From NCBI GenBank assembly GCA_902777835.1, contig CACYVC010000004.1, forward strand, positions 58,848 to 122,847: DNA of 64,000 bases. Direction: 5' to 3'. The stretch comes from an uncultured Bacteroidales bacterium (GTDB lineage: Bacteria > Bacteroidota > Bacteroidia > Bacteroidales > Muribaculaceae). The translations under genes and the position numbers were made by a program. The notes beneath the pieces were generated by a model, which did no database searches, was not told where the DNA came from, and worked only from the letters and a program-made list of their open reading frames with translations. Within the stretch, counting starts at the first letter, position 1. Every line of letters starts with the position of its first letter. Shown here piece by piece: positions 43,732 through 55,564 of this stretch.

Positions 43732-46700
43732 ATGTCAGTTTCCAAAACACAACGCGTAAATTTTGCACGTGTCAAGAATCCTTATCCTTATCCCGATTTC
43801 CTTGAAGTGCAATTACAGTCTTTCAGAGACTTTCTGCAATTAGATACTCCTACAGAGAAAAGAAAAAACGAGGGACTCTATAAAGTGTTCAGCGAGAACT
43901 TCCCAATTGCGGACACTCGCAACAACTTTGTCCTTGAATTCCTTGATTATTTTATCGATCCGCCGCGCTACACAGTGGAGGAATGCCTCGACCGAGGGTT
44001 GACCTACAGCGTCCCTTTGAAGGCAAAACTCAAACTCTACTGCACCGACCCCGACCATGAGGATTTTGCTACCGTTGTCCAGGACGTGTATCTGGGTGCC
44101 ATCCCTTACATGACCGACAAGGGTACATTTGTCATCAACGGTGCTGAGCGCGTCATCGTTTCTCAGCTGCACCGCTCTCCAGGCGTGTTCTTTGGTCAGA
44201 GCGTGCATGCCAACGGCACAAAACTCTATTCGGCCCGCATCATCCCATTCCGCGGTAGCTGGATTGAGTTTGCCACCGATATCAACAATGTGATGTATGC
44301 CTACATCGACCGCAAGAAGAAGTTGCCCGTGACAACTCTGTTGCGCTCGATAGGTCTAGAGACCGATAACGACATCATCAAGATATTTGGGCTGGCCGAA
44401 GAGATTAAAGTGAACAAGACCAACCTCAAGAAGGCAGTAGGCCGCAAGCTTGCCGCCCGCGTGCTCAAATCGTGGAACGAGGACTTCGTTGACGAGGACA
44501 CCGGCGAGGTGGTTTCTATTGAGCGTAATGCTGTTGTTGTTGACCGCGACACCATCATCGAGGAGGATTTCATCGATGAGATTCTCGATTCTGGAGTTCA
44601 AACTATTCTCCTGCACAAGGAGGACATCAACACAGGTGAATATCAAATCATATTCAACACTCTTAACAAAGACACATGTAACAGCGAGAGAGAGGCCATC
44701 AACTACGTCTATCGCCAGTTGCGCAACGCCGAGCCACCCGATGACGCTAGCGCTCGCGAGGTTATCAACAACCTGTTCTTCAGCGAGAAGCGTTATGACC
44801 TGGGTGACGTGGGCCGTTTCCGCATCAACAAGAAACTGGGTCTCACCACTCCCGACGACGTGCGTGTGCTCACCAAGGAAGACATCATCGAGATCATTAA
44901 GTACCTCATTGGCCTTATCAACAGCAAGACCGATGTCGATGATATCGACCACTTGAGCAACCGCCGCGTGCGCACCGTGGGCGAGCAGCTTTACAACCAG
45001 TTTAACGTAGGTTTGGCTCGCATGTCACGCACCATTCGTGAGCGCATGAACGTGCGCGACAACGAGGTGTTCACCCCCATCGACCTCATCAACGCCAAGA
45101 CGATATCGTCGGTGATCAACACCTTCTTCGGCACCAACGCCCTGTCGCAGTTCATGGATCAGACCAACCCTCTTGCCGAGATTACCCACAAGCGCCGTAT
45201 GAGCGCCCTGGGTCCTGGCGGTTTGTCGCGTGAGCGCGCCGGTTTTGAGGTGCGCGACGTGCACTACACTCACTATGGCCGCCTGTGTCCTATCGAGACT
45301 CCTGAGGGACCAAACATTGGTCTTATTTCTTCGCTTTGCATCTATGCCAAGATTAATAAGCTAGGATTTATCGAGACTCCTTACCGCAAGGTAGAGAACT
45401 CTAAGGTAAATCTCAACAATGATGAGATTGTGTATCTCACCGCCGAGAGCGAGGAGAGCAACATCATCGCACAGGGCAACGCGCCACTTAACGAGGACGG
45501 CACATTCAAGAACAACCGCGTGAAAGCGCGTCTTGACGCCGACTTCCCAGTGGTATCGCCCGACCAGATTTCGCTCATGGACGTGTCGCCACAACAGATT
45601 GCATCTATTGCGGCTGCCATGATTCCATTCCTTGAGCATGACGACGCTAACCGCGCCCTGATGGGTGCCAACATGATGCGCCAGGCTGTGCCTTTGATGC
45701 GCAACGAGGCGCCTATTGTGGGTACTGGCATCGAGAAGCGACTGGCATTCGACAGCCGCACTCAAATCCAGGCCGAGGGCACTGGCGTGATAGAGTATGT
45801 TGACGCCAACGTTATCCGCATACGCTACGAGCAGACCGAGGATGAGGCTTTCGTAAGCTTTGAGGAGCCCGTCAAGGAGTATTTCCTGCCCAAGTTCCGC
45901 AAGACTAACCAAAGCACTACCATCGACCTGCGCCCAGTGTGCGACAAGGGTCAGCATGTGAAGAAGGGTGATATCCTCACCGAGGGATATTCCACCAGCG
46001 ACGGTGAGTTGGCACTTGGCCGAAACCTCAAGGTGGCTTACATGCCTTGGAAGGGTTACAACTATGAGGACGCCATCGTGCTCAACGAGCGCATGGTGCG
46101 TGAGGACATCCTCACCTCAGTGCATGTGGATGAGTACATCCTTGAGGTGCGCGAGACAAAGCGCGGTCTTGAGGAACTCACCAGCGATATCCCCAACGTG
46201 AGCGAGGACGCCACTAAGGACCTCGACGAGCGCGGTATCATTCGCATTGGTGCACATGTGCAACCTGGCGATATCCTCATCGGCAAGATTACACCTAAGG
46301 GCGAGAGCGACCCAACTCCCGAAGAGAAGCTGCTGCGCGCCATCTTTGGCGACAAGGCAGGCGACGTGAAGGATGCTTCGCTCAAGGCTAACCCATCGCT
46401 TAAGGGTGTGATTATCAACACTCGTCTCTTTACCCGCGCCATGAAGAAGAGAAAAGGCAAGGGTGGAGATCCCGTGCTCCAGAAGCTTGAGGAAGACTAC
46501 AATGCTCGCCTCGACGAAGTAAAGAACATGCTCGTTGAGAAGCTGCTCGTGCTCACCGAGGGCAAGCAGTCTAATTGCGTGAAGGACTTCCTCGACACCG
46601 AGATAATTCCTAAGGGTGCACAGTTCACCGCCGAGGTGCTTAAGAACATCAACTACGACTCAGTGAACCTGAGCAAGTGGACTAACGATGCTCACACCAA

Positions 46701-47538
46701 CGACATGATTCGCGCTTGTGTGATCAACTATCTGCGCAAGAGCAAGGCCATCGATGCCGAGCTACGCCGCAAGAAGTTTGATATCTCTATTGGTGATGAC
46801 CTGCCTTCGGGCATCATGCAGATGGCCAAGGTTTATGTTGCCAAGAAGCGCAAGATTGGCGTGGGCGATAAGATGGCAGGACGTCACGGTAACAAGGGTA
46901 TTGTTTCGCGCGTAGTACGTCAAGAGGATATGCCATTCCTCGCCGACGGAACACCTGTCGATATCGTCCTCAACCCACTGGGTGTGCCTTCGCGTATGAA
47001 CTTGGGTCAGATTTTTGAGGCCGTGCTTGGATGGGCTGGACGCGAACTCGACGTGAAGTTTGCAACTCCTATCTTCGACGGTGCTTCACTCGACGACCTT
47101 AATGAGTGGACCGACAAGGCCGGACTGCCTCGCGTAGGCAAGACCTGGCTCTATGACGGCGGCACTGGCGAGCGCTTCGACCAGCAGGCTACAGTGGGCG
47201 TGACCTACATGCTCAAGCTGGGCCACATGGTAGAAGACAAGATGCATGCCCGCAGCATTGGTCCTTACTCGCTCATCACCCAGCAGCCACTTGGTGGTAA
47301 AGCACAGTTTGGTGGTCAGCGTTTTGGTGAGATGGAGGTTTGGGCTCTTGAGGCCTTCGGCGCTAGCCACGTGCTGCAAGAGATCCTCACCATCAAGAGT
47401 GACGACGTCACTGGCCGTAGCCGTGCCTACGAGGCCATCGTCAAGGGCGATCCTATGCCAACTCCCGGCATTCCTGAATCTCTCAACGTGCTCCTGCATG
47501 AGCTCCGTGGATTGTGCTTGAGTGTAACACTCGATTAA
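43732..47538 (+). CDS. rpoB: RNA polymerase beta subunit
   Basis: 1268 residues, normal for Bacteroidales. Rifampicin-region residues are wild-type in form ([40 protein letters not shown]). The C-terminal part carries [15 protein letters not shown] and the end [14 protein letters not shown]. It forms half of the polymerase active cleft. The rpoC start is 30 nt downstream. No interruption was seen in the reading frame. Confidence 0.98.
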   Translation: MSVSKTQRVNFARVKNPYPYPDFLEVQLQSFRDFLQLDTPTEKRKNEGLYKVFSENFPIADTRNNFVLEFLDYFIDPPRYTVEECLDRGLTYSVPLKAKLKLYCTDPDHEDFATVVQDVYLGAIPYMTDKGTFVINGAERVIVSQLHRSPGVFFGQSVHANGTKLYSARIIPFRGSWIEFATDINNVMYAYIDRKKKLPVTTLLRSIGLETDNDIIKIFGLAEEIKVNKTNLKKAVGRKLAARVLKSWNEDFVDEDTGEVVSIERNAVVVDRDTIIEEDFIDEILDSGVQTILLHKEDINTGEYQIIFNTLNKDTCNSEREAINYVYRQLRNAEPPDDASAREVINNLFFSEKRYDLGDVGRFRINKKLGLTTPDDVRVLTKEDIIEIIKYLIGLINSKTDVDDIDHLSNRRVRTVGEQLYNQFNVGLARMSRTIRERMNVRDNEVFTPIDLINAKTISSVINTFFGTNALSQFMDQTNPLAEITHKRRMSALGPGGLSRERAGFEVRDVHYTHYGRLCPIETPEGPNIGLISSLCIYAKINKLGFIETPYRKVENSKVNLNNDEIVYLTAESEESNIIAQGNAPLNEDGTFKNNRVKARLDADFPVVSPDQISLMDVSPQQIASIAAAMIPFLEHDDANRALMGANMMRQAVPLMRNEAPIVGTGIEKRLAFDSRTQIQAEGTGVIEYVDANVIRIRYEQTEDEAFVSFEEPVKEYFLPKFRKTNQSTTIDLRPVCDKGQHVKKGDILTEGYSTSDGELALGRNLKVAYMPWKGYNYEDAIVLNERMVREDILTSVHVDEYILEVRETKRGLEELTSDIPNVSEDATKDLDERGIIRIGAHVQPGDILIGKITPKGESDPTPEEKLLRAIFGDKAGDVKDASLKANPSLKGVIINTRLFTRAMKKRKGKGGDPVLQKLEEDYNARLDEVKNMLVEKLLVLTEGKQSNCVKDFLDTEIIPKGAQFTAEVLKNINYDSVNLSKWTNDAHTNDMIRACVINYLRKSKAIDAELRRKKFDISIGDDLPSGIMQMAKVYVAKKRKIGVGDKMAGRHGNKGIVSRVVRQEDMPFLADGTPVDIVLNPLGVPSRMNLGQIFEAVLGWAGRELDVKFATPIFDGASLDDLNEWTDKAGLPRVGKTWLYDGGTGERFDQQATVGVTYMLKLGHMVEDKMHARSIGPYSLITQQPLGGKAQFGGQRFGEMEVWALEAFGASHVLQEILTIKSDDVTGRSRAYEAIVKGDPMPTPGIPESLNVLLHELRGLCLSVTLD

Positions 47539-47568
47539 TAGTTAAACATTATCTCATTACATTATATC

Positions 47569-50500
47569 ATGGCTTTTAAGAAAGATAATAAGATAAGAAG
47601 TAACTTCTCCAAAATTACCATTGGTCTTGCTTCTCCCGACGACATCCTCAGCAACTCTAAGGGTGAAGTCCTCAAGCCTGAGACTATCAACTACCGCACC
47701 TATAAGCCCGAGCGCGACGGCTTGTTCTGCGAGCGCATCTTTGGTCCAGTAAAGGACTATGAGTGCCATTGCGGCAAGTACAAGCGCATACGCTATCGCA
47801 ACATTGTGTGCGACCGATGCGGTGTTGAGGTCACCGAGAAGAAGGTGCGCCGTGAGCGCAGCGGTCACATCCAGCTCGTAGTGCCTGTGGCACACATCTG
47901 GTATTTCCGCTCGCTGCCCAACAAGATTGGTTACTTGCTGGGACTGCCCACCAAGAAACTTGACTCGGTAATCTACTACGAGCGTTACATTGTCATTAAC
48001 CCAGGTAATGTGGTTATTGATGAGGCATCAGGAGGCTTTAATTGGGTTCCTGGCGTTGCCGAGAGCACCAAGGAGCGCGACCAGGCCAACCGCCTGCAGA
48101 AGTGTGAGCTCCTGAGCGAGGAAGAATACCTTGCCATTATGGAGAAAGTGCCCGAGGGAAATCGCAACCTCGAGGACACCGACCCCAATAAGTTCATCGC
48201 TAAAATGGGCGCCGAGGCCATCTACGACCTGCTGTGCGAGCTTAACCTCGACAAGCTGTCGAATGACCTGCGCGACCGCGCTAGCCATGAGACATCTCAA
48301 CAGCGCAAGACCGACGCCCTCAAGCGTCGTCAGGTTGTGGAGATGTTCCGCATGAGCAAGAATATGAACCGCCCCGAGTGGATGATTCTCAAGGTTATAC
48401 CTGTCATTCCACCCGATTTACGTCCTCTCGTGCCCCTCGATGGTGGCCGTTTCGCTACTAGCGACCTCAACGACCTCTATCGCCGCGTGATTATCCGCAA
48501 CAACCGTCTCAAGAGACTTATCGAGATCAAGGCTCCCGATGTGATTTTGCGCAACGAGAAGCGTATGCTTCAAGAGGCTGTTGACTCATTGCTCGACAAC
48601 TCTCGCAAGTCGAGTGCTGTCAAGAGCGATGCCAATCGTCCTCTCAAGTCGTTGAGCGACAGTCTTAAGGGTAAGCAAGGACGTTTCCGTCAGAACTTGC
48701 TCGGTAAGCGTGTTGACTACTCGGCTCGTTCGGTAATCGTGGTTGGTCCAGAGCTCAAGATGGGCGAGTGCGGTATTCCTAAGGATATGGCTGCCGAGCT
48801 TTACAAACCTTTCGTAATCCGCAAACTCATTGAGCGCGGCATCGTGAAGACGGTGAAGAGCGCCAAGAAGATTGTTGATCGCAAGGAACCCGTGGTTTGG
48901 GACATCCTCGAGAACGTGATGAAGGGTCATCCCGTGCTCCTCAACCGTGCCCCAACACTGCACCGACTCGGTATTCAGGCATTCCAACCCAAGCTCATCG
49001 AGGGCAAGGCAATTCAGCTGCACCCACTGGCATGTACTCCATTTAATGCCGACTTCGATGGCGACCAGATGGCAGTTCACCTTCCATTGGGCAACGAGGC
49101 TATTGTCGAGGCTCAGATGCTTATGCTCATGCCTCACAACATCCTCAACCCTGCCAACGGTGAGCCTATCACCGTACCTTCACAGGATATGGTATTGGGA
49201 CTTTACTACATCACCAAGCTGCGCGAAGGCGCTAAAGGTGAGGGTCTCACATTCTACGGTCCCGAAGAGGCAACTATCGCCTTCAACGAGGGCAAGCTGG
49301 CAATGAATGCCATCATCTCAGTGATGGTTGACGATGTAGATGCCGACGGCAATCCTATCCGTCACATTGTAAAAGACACTTCGGTGGGCCGCATCATCTT
49401 CAACAACTGCGTTCCCGAAGAACTTGGATATGTCAACGAGGTGATTTCGAAGAAGTCGCTCAAGAAGATTATCACAAAGGTTATCCGCAACTGCGGTGTG
49501 CCTCGCAGTGCCAAGTTCCTTGATGACATCAAGAACCTGGGTTACTACATGGCATTCAAGGGCGGATTGTCGTTCAATCTCGACGACGTGCTCGTACCAC
49601 CCGAGAAGCAGAAACTTATCGAGGAGGGCGATGCTCAAGTTGAGGAGGTAATGAACAACTACAACATGGGCTTCATTACCAACAACGAGCGCTACAACCA
49701 GATTATCGACATCTGGACACACGTCAATAGCCGCTTGACCGACACCCTGATGAAGCAGATTTCGGCCGACAAGCAGGGCTTCAACTCAGTATATATGATG
49801 CTTGACTCTGGAGCCCGTGGTTCGCGCGACCAGATTCGTCAGCTCTCAGGTATGCGTGGTCTGATGGCCAAGCCACAGAAGAGTGGTGTAGAAGGCGGAC
49901 ACCAGATTATCGAGAACCCAATTCTTGCAAACTTCAAGGAGGGTCTGTCGGTGCTGGAGTACTTTATCTCTACTCACGGTGCCCGTAAGGGTCTTGCCGA
50001 TACCGCTTTGAAGACTGCCGACGCAGGTTACTTGACCCGCCGTCTGGTTGACGTGGCTCACGACGTGATTATCAACGAGGAAGACTGTGGCACTCTGCGC
50101 GGACTCGTTTGCCGCGAGGTGAAGAACAACGACGACGTGGTTGCCACTCTGGGCGAGCGCATTGTGGGACGTGTTTCGGTTCACGATGTTATTGACCCAA
50201 CTACCGGCGAGGTAATCGTAGAGTCGGGCGAAGAAATCAGCGACGCTGCTGCCGACCGCATCAACAACTCTCCTATCGAGAGCGTGGAGATTCGTTCGGT
50301 CCTCACCTGCGAGTCAAAGCATGGCGTCTGCGCCAAGTGCTATGGCCGCAACCTGGCTAACCACCGCCTCGTTCAGAAGGGCGAAGCTGTGGGCGTGATT
50401 GCCGCTCAGTCAATTGGCGAGCCTGGTACTCAGCTTACTCTGCGTACCTTCCACGTGGGTGGTGTGGCAAGCAACATCGCTGCCGTTAGCAACATGACAT

Positions 50501-51498
50501 CTAAGTACGACGGCCGTCTCGAAATTGACGAGCTTCGCACAGTTGCCGACAAGGATGGTCACGATATCGTAATCGGTCGTATGGCCGAGATGCGCATCGT
50601 GGATCCTCACACCAACATGATGCTTACCAGCGCCAACATCGTCTATGGTTCTAAGCTCTTCTTCAAGCCTGGCGACATGCTCAAGAAGGGTGATGTAATC
50701 TGCGAGTGGGACCCATTCAACGCCGTTATCGTGAGCGAGGTGGGTGGACGCTTGAGATACAAGAACCTTATCGAGGGTGTTACTTATCGCAACGAGGTTG
50801 ACGAGACCTCTAACAAGAGTGAGATGATTGTAATCGAGTCGAAAGACCACACTCGCATCCCCGAGGCACAGCTCATCGCTGTTGAGGATTTCGACAATCC
50901 CGATGCAATGCCTATCAAGACCTACTCATTGCCAGTGGGCGCTCACCTGATGAAGGTAGAGGGCGAGGAAATCACTCCTGGAGAGGTATTCGTGAAGATT
51001 CCACGCGCTTCAAGCGGTGGCGCCGGTGATATCACTGGTGGTCTGCCACGCGTTACTGAGCTCTTCGAGGCCCGCAACCCATCTAACCCCGCTATCGTTA
51101 GCGAGATCGACGGTGTTGTAACCTTCGGAAAGATCAAGCGTGGTAACCGCGAGATTATCGTCACCAGCAAGAATGGTGAGGAGAAGAAGTATCTCGTGCC
51201 TATGTCGAAGCAGATTCTCGTGCTTGAGAATGACTCAGTGCGTGCAGGTACTCCACTCTCTGATGGTGCCGTCACTCCAGCCGACATCCTGCGCATTAAG
51301 GGCCCAACAGCCGTTCAGGACTATATCGTTAACGAGGTTCAGGACGTTTACCGCCTGCAGGGTGTGAAGATCAACGACAAGCACTTCGAGGTTATCGTGC
51401 GCCAGATGATGCGCAAGGTAGCGCGACTTTATGGACGAGAACGACCGCATCTGGGGCAAGAAGATTGTCATCGACTGTGGCGACTCGCTCGACGTTGA
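47569..51498 (+). CDS. rpoC: RNA polymerase beta' subunit, main part; reading frame breaks near 51420
   Basis: The frame encodes genuine beta' to about residue 1284 (ending IVRQMMRKV at 51420), then 25 out-of-frame residues before a stop. Key sites are intact: the N-terminal zinc ribbon ([20 protein letters not shown]), the catalytic [16 protein letters not shown] with three Mg-binding Asp, the rudder/lid region [18 protein letters not shown], and the second zinc site ([15 protein letters not shown]). Homologues continue with about 20 residues of the type IxDPGDTxFLExQxVDKW before DFMDEND; here only GCGC separates the Val codon from GAC TTT ATG. The true gene probably ends at 51880. An essential gene cannot be lost, so an assembly error is the leading explanation. 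Confidence 0.93.
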   Translation: MAFKKDNKIRSNFSKITIGLASPDDILSNSKGEVLKPETINYRTYKPERDGLFCERIFGPVKDYECHCGKYKRIRYRNIVCDRCGVEVTEKKVRRERSGHIQLVVPVAHIWYFRSLPNKIGYLLGLPTKKLDSVIYYERYIVINPGNVVIDEASGGFNWVPGVAESTKERDQANRLQKCELLSEEEYLAIMEKVPEGNRNLEDTDPNKFIAKMGAEAIYDLLCELNLDKLSNDLRDRASHETSQQRKTDALKRRQVVEMFRMSKNMNRPEWMILKVIPVIPPDLRPLVPLDGGRFATSDLNDLYRRVIIRNNRLKRLIEIKAPDVILRNEKRMLQEAVDSLLDNSRKSSAVKSDANRPLKSLSDSLKGKQGRFRQNLLGKRVDYSARSVIVVGPELKMGECGIPKDMAAELYKPFVIRKLIERGIVKTVKSAKKIVDRKEPVVWDILENVMKGHPVLLNRAPTLHRLGIQAFQPKLIEGKAIQLHPLACTPFNADFDGDQMAVHLPLGNEAIVEAQMLMLMPHNILNPANGEPITVPSQDMVLGLYYITKLREGAKGEGLTFYGPEEATIAFNEGKLAMNAIISVMVDDVDADGNPIRHIVKDTSVGRIIFNNCVPEELGYVNEVISKKSLKKIITKVIRNCGVPRSAKFLDDIKNLGYYMAFKGGLSFNLDDVLVPPEKQKLIEEGDAQVEEVMNNYNMGFITNNERYNQIIDIWTHVNSRLTDTLMKQISADKQGFNSVYMMLDSGARGSRDQIRQLSGMRGLMAKPQKSGVEGGHQIIENPILANFKEGLSVLEYFISTHGARKGLADTALKTADAGYLTRRLVDVAHDVIINEEDCGTLRGLVCREVKNNDDVVATLGERIVGRVSVHDVIDPTTGEVIVESGEEISDAAADRINNSPIESVEIRSVLTCESKHGVCAKCYGRNLANHRLVQKGEAVGVIAAQSIGEPGTQLTLRTFHVGGVASNIAAVSNMTSKYDGRLEIDELRTVADKDGHDIVIGRMAEMRIVDPHTNMMLTSANIVYGSKLFFKPGDMLKKGDVICEWDPFNAVIVSEVGGRLRYKNLIEGVTYRNEVDETSNKSEMIVIESKDHTRIPEAQLIAVEDFDNPDAMPIKTYSLPVGAHLMKVEGEEITPGEVFVKIPRASSGGAGDITGGLPRVTELFEARNPSNPAIVSEIDGVVTFGKIKRGNREIIVTSKNGEEKKYLVPMSKQILVLENDSVRAGTPLSDGAVTPADILRIKGPTAVQDYIVNEVQDVYRLQGVKINDKHFEVIVRQMMRKVARLYGRERPHLGQEDCHRLWRLARR

Positions 51499-51880
51499 CA
51501 AGGGTCAGATGATCACAGCTCGCAAGCTGCGCGACATCAACTCAATGCTCAAGCGCAAAGCTCTGCGTGAGGTTAAGGTGCGCGACGCTGTGCCTGCTAC
51601 CAGTGAGCAGATTCTGCAAGGTATCACCCGTGCTGCATTGCAGACTAAGAGCTTTATCTCGGCGGCTTCGTTCCAGGAGACCACCAAGGTGCTCAATGAG
51701 GCTGCTATCAGCGGTAAGGTTGATTACCTCGAGGGCATGAAGGAGAACGTGATTTGCGGTCACCTCATCCCTGCTGGAACTGGTCTGCGTGAGTATCAGA
51801 CTCTCGTCGTAGGAAGCAAAGAAGACTTCGACCGCGCCGCCGTTATCAAAGACGTCGAAGTGGTTGATCAAATCCAGTAA
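51431..51880 (+). CDS. rpoC: RNA polymerase beta' subunit, C-terminal part in a shifted frame
   Basis: The last ~150 residues of beta', read in a different frame from the upstream part: [71 protein letters not shown], and [19 protein letters not shown]. These are strongly conserved beta' sequences, so this is not a separate gene; the shown ATG is simply an internal Met. The sequence in this part is undamaged, which argues against long-standing pseudogene decay. Confidence 0.9.
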   Translation: MDENDRIWGKKIVIDCGDSLDVDKGQMITARKLRDINSMLKRKALREVKVRDAVPATSEQILQGITRAALQTKSFISAASFQETTKVLNEAAISGKVDYLEGMKENVICGHLIPAGTGLREYQTLVVGSKEDFDRAAVIKDVEVVDQIQ

Positions 51881-51930
51881 AATATAGATTTTCATATCTA
51901 TATTATAGATTTTGTTTTCATAAGTATTTG

Positions 51931-51966
51931 CTCTGGGGCTGCAGTGGTGCAGTCCCAGAGTTTTTT
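51931..51966 (+). terminator. Terminator of the rpoBC operon
   Basis: Stem CTCTGGGGCTGCA / TGCAGTCCCAGAG (one G-T pair, 4-nt loop) followed by TTTTTT. Confidence 0.9.
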
Positions 51967-52069
51967 ATATGCTATTTAGTAAAAAAAACAATTCACTAAT
52001 TACCAATAACAGAAAACTTTTCACTACCGTTAGATAAATTAGGCTTCACCTCGGAAAAACTCAAAGAAA

Positions 52070-52101
52070 TTTGGTTTTTCACTCGGTTTGCATTAATTTT
52101 G
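52070..52101 (+). promoter_or_regulatory. Promoter of the vitamin B12 operon
   Basis: TTTG (52070-52073), 20-nt spacer, TAATTTTG (52094-52101), exact form. Start near 52108, at the edge of the riboswitch. Confidence 0.7.
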
Positions 52102-52107
52102 CAGCGC

Positions 52108-52300
52108 ATTTTGGTGCTGTGCGGGCAGTTATGCCCCGCAGTTAAAAGGGAATCGGGTGAGAATCCTGGACAGACCACGCTGCTGTATTTCCCAGCCAAG
52201 TTGCAGCACACACTCTCTGTTATCGTCACTGTCAATGAAGACGGGAAGGCGGTGCTGCAACGGGATAAGTCAGAAAACCTGCCACAATGCGTTGATATTT
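52108..52300 (+). promoter_or_regulatory. Cobalamin riboswitch
   Basis: The conserved blocks of the B12 riboswitch are present in order: AGGGAATCGGGTGAGAATCC at about 52147-52166, then GGACAGACCACGCTGCTGTA, a variable arm of about 55 nt, GACGGGAAGGCGGTGC, and the B12-box end GATAAGTCAGAAAACCTGCC. The upper-strand GCGGGCAG and lower-strand CTGCC can close the P1 region. It lies directly before a BtuB-type receptor gene and is expected to shut down expression of the four-gene uptake locus when cobalamin is plentiful. The exact boundaries are approximate. Confidence 0.92.
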
Positions 52301-52325
52301 AACTGACTAACGGGGTAAAAGAGTT

Positions 52326-54386
52326 ATGTTAAAACGCTTTGCTATCACATTGCTGGCTATTGGCTATTGCTGCTTGGGCTTGAAAGCTCAGGAGGCTAAC
52401 TCAATGCCCCAAGTCAATGATATCGACACTGTGCAATACTTGCAGAACGTAGTGGTCTATGGCAACAAACCCTACGGCAACGTAATCCCGTCGCAATTGC
52501 TCAAAGGCAAGCAACTTGAACGCTTGAACAGTCACTCGGTGGCCGATGCAGTGCGTTATTTTGCTGGAGTGCAGCTAAAAGATTATGGTGGCGTGGGCGG
52601 CATCAAGACAGTGGATATGCGTTCAATGGGCACCAACCACATGGGGGTGTTCTACGATGGCATCCAACTTGGCAACGCACAAAACGGACAAATCGACCTC
52701 GGCCGTTTCTCTCTCGACAATGTCGAGGAAATAGCACTTTACAATGGTCAGAAAAGTGAAATTTTCCAGCCAGCCCGTGATTATGGCTCAGCAGGCAGCA
52801 TCTATCTGCGCACTAAGCGACCAAGATTTACCGGTGACAAGAACGACAACCTCAACGTGACAATGCGAACGGGTTCCTTTGGCCTTGCCAACCCAAGCAT
52901 CAGGTGGGAGCATCGCTTCAACCGCACACTCACCATGTCGCTCAATGCCGAATACACCTATGCCACAGGTCAGTACCACTTCCGCTATCGCAAGGTGTTC
53001 AGCGATGGAGTGGTGGCATGGGATACCACCGCAGTGCGAAAGAATGGCGACATTTGGTCACTAAGGGTAGAGGGCGCGATATTTGGCACTATCACCGACG
53101 GCAAGTGGAACGCTAAAGCCTACTATTACGACAGCGAGCGCGGCATCCCTGGCGCCATCATCAACAATGTGTGGAAAAACGCCCAGCGTCAGTGGGACCG
53201 CAACTTCTTTGCTCAAGGCAGCTGGCAGAAGCTTATGAATGAGCGTTATGAGATGATGATCAATGCTAAGTATGCCCGCGACTACATGCGTTATCTCAAC
53301 CCCGATACCACGTTGATGTATCTCGACAACAAATTCTGGCAAGATGAGATTTACATTTCCAGTGCCAACAAATACACAATCCTTACTGATTGGGACGTGA
53401 ACCTTAGCGTTGATTACAAGTGGAACTACCTGAATTCCAATCTTGTGAACTTCGCCTACCCTACTCGCCACACATTGCTTGCCGCATTATCAACAGCTCG
53501 CACATGGCGTGGGTTCAAAATGCAGGCCAGCGTGCTCTATACCCATGTCAACGACCGTTACACTTCGCGTTCGGGAGGCATAGTAATAGAGAAACACAAC
53601 AAGCACCTCAACAAGTTCACACCAGCCGTTTTCTTGAGCTATCAGCCCTGGCACGAGCATGACCTGAACTTCAGGGCGTTTTTCAAGCGAATATTCCGCA
53701 TGCCCACTTTCAACGACCTGTATTACACCGATATAGGCAATGCTGGTCTGCGCCCTGAGTATGCCACTCAGTGGAATGTGGGAGCCCTTTACCAGCGATA
53801 TATGGAAAGCGGATGGTTCCGTGGCGTGAAGTTGAGCGCCGACGCTTATTACAACATCGTAAATGACAAGATTATTGCAGTGCCCAAAGGCACTGGCCAG
53901 TATCGCTGGATGATGATGAACATTGGCAAGGTTAAGATTCGCGGTATTGACGTTACTGCACGCTTGGCGTTCCGCCTGCCCCACGACATTGTGCTTGAGG
54001 GTGGCATCAACTACACTTATCAGAGGGCACAAGACTATACCAACCCCGCCGACACACTCGATGGTGGCACCTACAAAGGCCAGATTTCCTATATCCCATG
54101 GCATAGCGGCAGCGCCACAATTCACGCTGCATGGAAGAACTTGGACCTGAACTACAGCTGCATCTATGTGGGAGAGCGCTATCACAACAGCTCTAACATC
54201 CTAGCCAACCACGAGCAGCCCTGGTACACTCACGACCTGAGCGCCAGCTACCTGTTTAATTTTCATAAGACAACTCTCAAGGTGACCTTGGAGGTCAACA
54301 ATGTGTTTAACCAGCAGTATGACGTTATTCAGAACTATCCCATGCCAGGACGTAACTATAGATTGATTGTGAAGTTTGATATATGA
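52326..54386 (+). CDS. btuB: BtuB-type TonB-dependent cobalamin receptor
   Basis: 686 residues, signal peptide 1-21. A Ton-box-like segment (TVQYLQNVVVYGN) and plug domain (LNSHSVADAVRYFAGVQLKD, then GGIKTVDMRSMGTNHMGVFY, EEIALYNGQ, GSAGSIYL) are followed by a beta-barrel ending FNQQYDVIQNYPMPGRNYR and a C-terminal Ile. It imports cobalamin across the outer membrane using the proton-motive force. The cobalamin riboswitch upstream and the BtuG-like gene overlapping its stop (ATGA) support the substrate. Confidence 0.92.
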   Translation: MLKRFAITLLAIGYCCLGLKAQEANSMPQVNDIDTVQYLQNVVVYGNKPYGNVIPSQLLKGKQLERLNSHSVADAVRYFAGVQLKDYGGVGGIKTVDMRSMGTNHMGVFYDGIQLGNAQNGQIDLGRFSLDNVEEIALYNGQKSEIFQPARDYGSAGSIYLRTKRPRFTGDKNDNLNVTMRTGSFGLANPSIRWEHRFNRTLTMSLNAEYTYATGQYHFRYRKVFSDGVVAWDTTAVRKNGDIWSLRVEGAIFGTITDGKWNAKAYYYDSERGIPGAIINNVWKNAQRQWDRNFFAQGSWQKLMNERYEMMINAKYARDYMRYLNPDTTLMYLDNKFWQDEIYISSANKYTILTDWDVNLSVDYKWNYLNSNLVNFAYPTRHTLLAALSTARTWRGFKMQASVLYTHVNDRYTSRSGGIVIEKHNKHLNKFTPAVFLSYQPWHEHDLNFRAFFKRIFRMPTFNDLYYTDIGNAGLRPEYATQWNVGALYQRYMESGWFRGVKLSADAYYNIVNDKIIAVPKGTGQYRWMMMNIGKVKIRGIDVTARLAFRLPHDIVLEGGINYTYQRAQDYTNPADTLDGGTYKGQISYIPWHSGSATIHAAWKNLDLNYSCIYVGERYHNSSNILANHEQPWYTHDLSASYLFNFHKTTLKVTLEVNNVFNQQYDVIQNYPMPGRNYRLIVKFDI

Positions 54387-55549
54387 GAATAAAATCACAC
54401 ATATTATTGTTTAACTTGATGCTTATTGCCTTGATGCTCATGACTGTCTCTTGCCGTGAGGAGGTGGTGATATTCATTCCTGAGGAAGTGGAGATTACAG
54501 CTCCGCAATACACGTCGGTGCAGGGCTTCTACCTGCTCAATGAGGGAAACATGGGCAGCAACAAGGCCACACTCGACTACTACAACTTCCGCACTGGCCG
54601 ATACACCCGCAACATCTTTGGCTTTGCCAATCCCAATGTCCCCAAGGAGATGGGCGATGTGGGCAACGACTTGGGCATCTATGGCAGCAAGCTCTATGCC
54701 GTGATCAACTGCTCCAACAAGATTGACGTGATGGACAAACTTTCGGTCAAGAAGATAGGACAAATCGATATTCCAAACTGCCGCTTCATAAAGTTCTATG
54801 GTGGATATGCCTATGTCACGAGCTATGCCGGTCCGGTAGAAATCAATCCAAATTACACTCAACGCGGTTATGTGGCAAAAGTCGATACTGCCACACTTCA
54901 AGTGGTAGATAAATGCCTCGTGGGATTCCAACCCGATGAACTAGACATCATCAACGACAAGATTTATGTGGCCAATTCAGGTGGCTACATGGTACCAAAC
55001 TACGAGAATACTGTCTCGGTAATCGACATCAAAACTTTCACCGAGGAGAAACGAATAGAGATAGACATAAACCTGCAATGTTGCCGTGCCGACAAGCATG
55101 GAAATCTGTGGATTTCGTCGCGCGGTGACTACTACGACAATCCAAGTCGTCTCTATGTCTACGACACGCGTCATGAGCGGTTGATAAAGACATTTGACAC
55201 CGAGGTGAGCAGCATGTGGCTCGACGGCGACTCGCTCTATGTAATAGGAGTGCAGTTCAGTTATGTGACAATGCAGAACGAAATTTCCTATGCTCTTATC
55301 AACACATCGACACTAGAAATTCTTTCTAAACATTTCATCACCGACGGCACTGAGCAGGAAATCACGATGCCATACAGTGTGGCTGTCAATCCTATCACTA
55401 AGGAGATTTATGTCACCGACGCTAAAGACTATGTGTCACCTGGTCGACTCTATTGCTTCAGCCCAGAGGGAGTGAAACTGTGGGATGTGCGTACAGGCGA
55501 CATACCGGCGCATTTCGTGTTTGTGGGTGATAACATCAATGAGAAATAA
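54383..55549 (+). CDS. btuG: BtuG-like surface cobalamin-binding beta-propeller lipoprotein
   Basis: 388 residues. The lipoprotein signal ends TVSC (Cys24) and is followed by Arg-Glu-Glu, roughly the acidic pattern used for surface export in Bacteroides. The rest is propeller-like (YncE/DUF5074 type) with repeated blades: GIYGSKLYAVINCSNKIDVM, FYGGYAYVTSYAGPVEI, DIINDKIYVANSGGYMVP, and NPITKEIYVTDAKDY. In B. thetaiotaomicron BtuG sits on BtuB and captures B12 with very high affinity. The ATGA overlap with btuB and the riboswitch fit that role. It is slightly longer than some homologues. Confidence in the exact orthology is moderate. Confidence 0.85.
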   Translation: MRIKSHILLFNLMLIALMLMTVSCREEVVIFIPEEVEITAPQYTSVQGFYLLNEGNMGSNKATLDYYNFRTGRYTRNIFGFANPNVPKEMGDVGNDLGIYGSKLYAVINCSNKIDVMDKLSVKKIGQIDIPNCRFIKFYGGYAYVTSYAGPVEINPNYTQRGYVAKVDTATLQVVDKCLVGFQPDELDIINDKIYVANSGGYMVPNYENTVSVIDIKTFTEEKRIEIDINLQCCRADKHGNLWISSRGDYYDNPSRLYVYDTRHERLIKTFDTEVSSMWLDGDSLYVIGVQFSYVTMQNEISYALINTSTLEILSKHFITDGTEQEITMPYSVAVNPITKEIYVTDAKDYVSPGRLYCFSPEGVKLWDVRTGDIPAHFVFVGDNINEK

Positions 55550-55564
55550 CATAAAGTATTAGAT

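Noticed and set aside
51410-51440. Programmed ribosomal frameshift in rpoC
   Set aside because: There is no slippery heptamer, and about 20 conserved codons are missing as well, which a frameshift could not restore.
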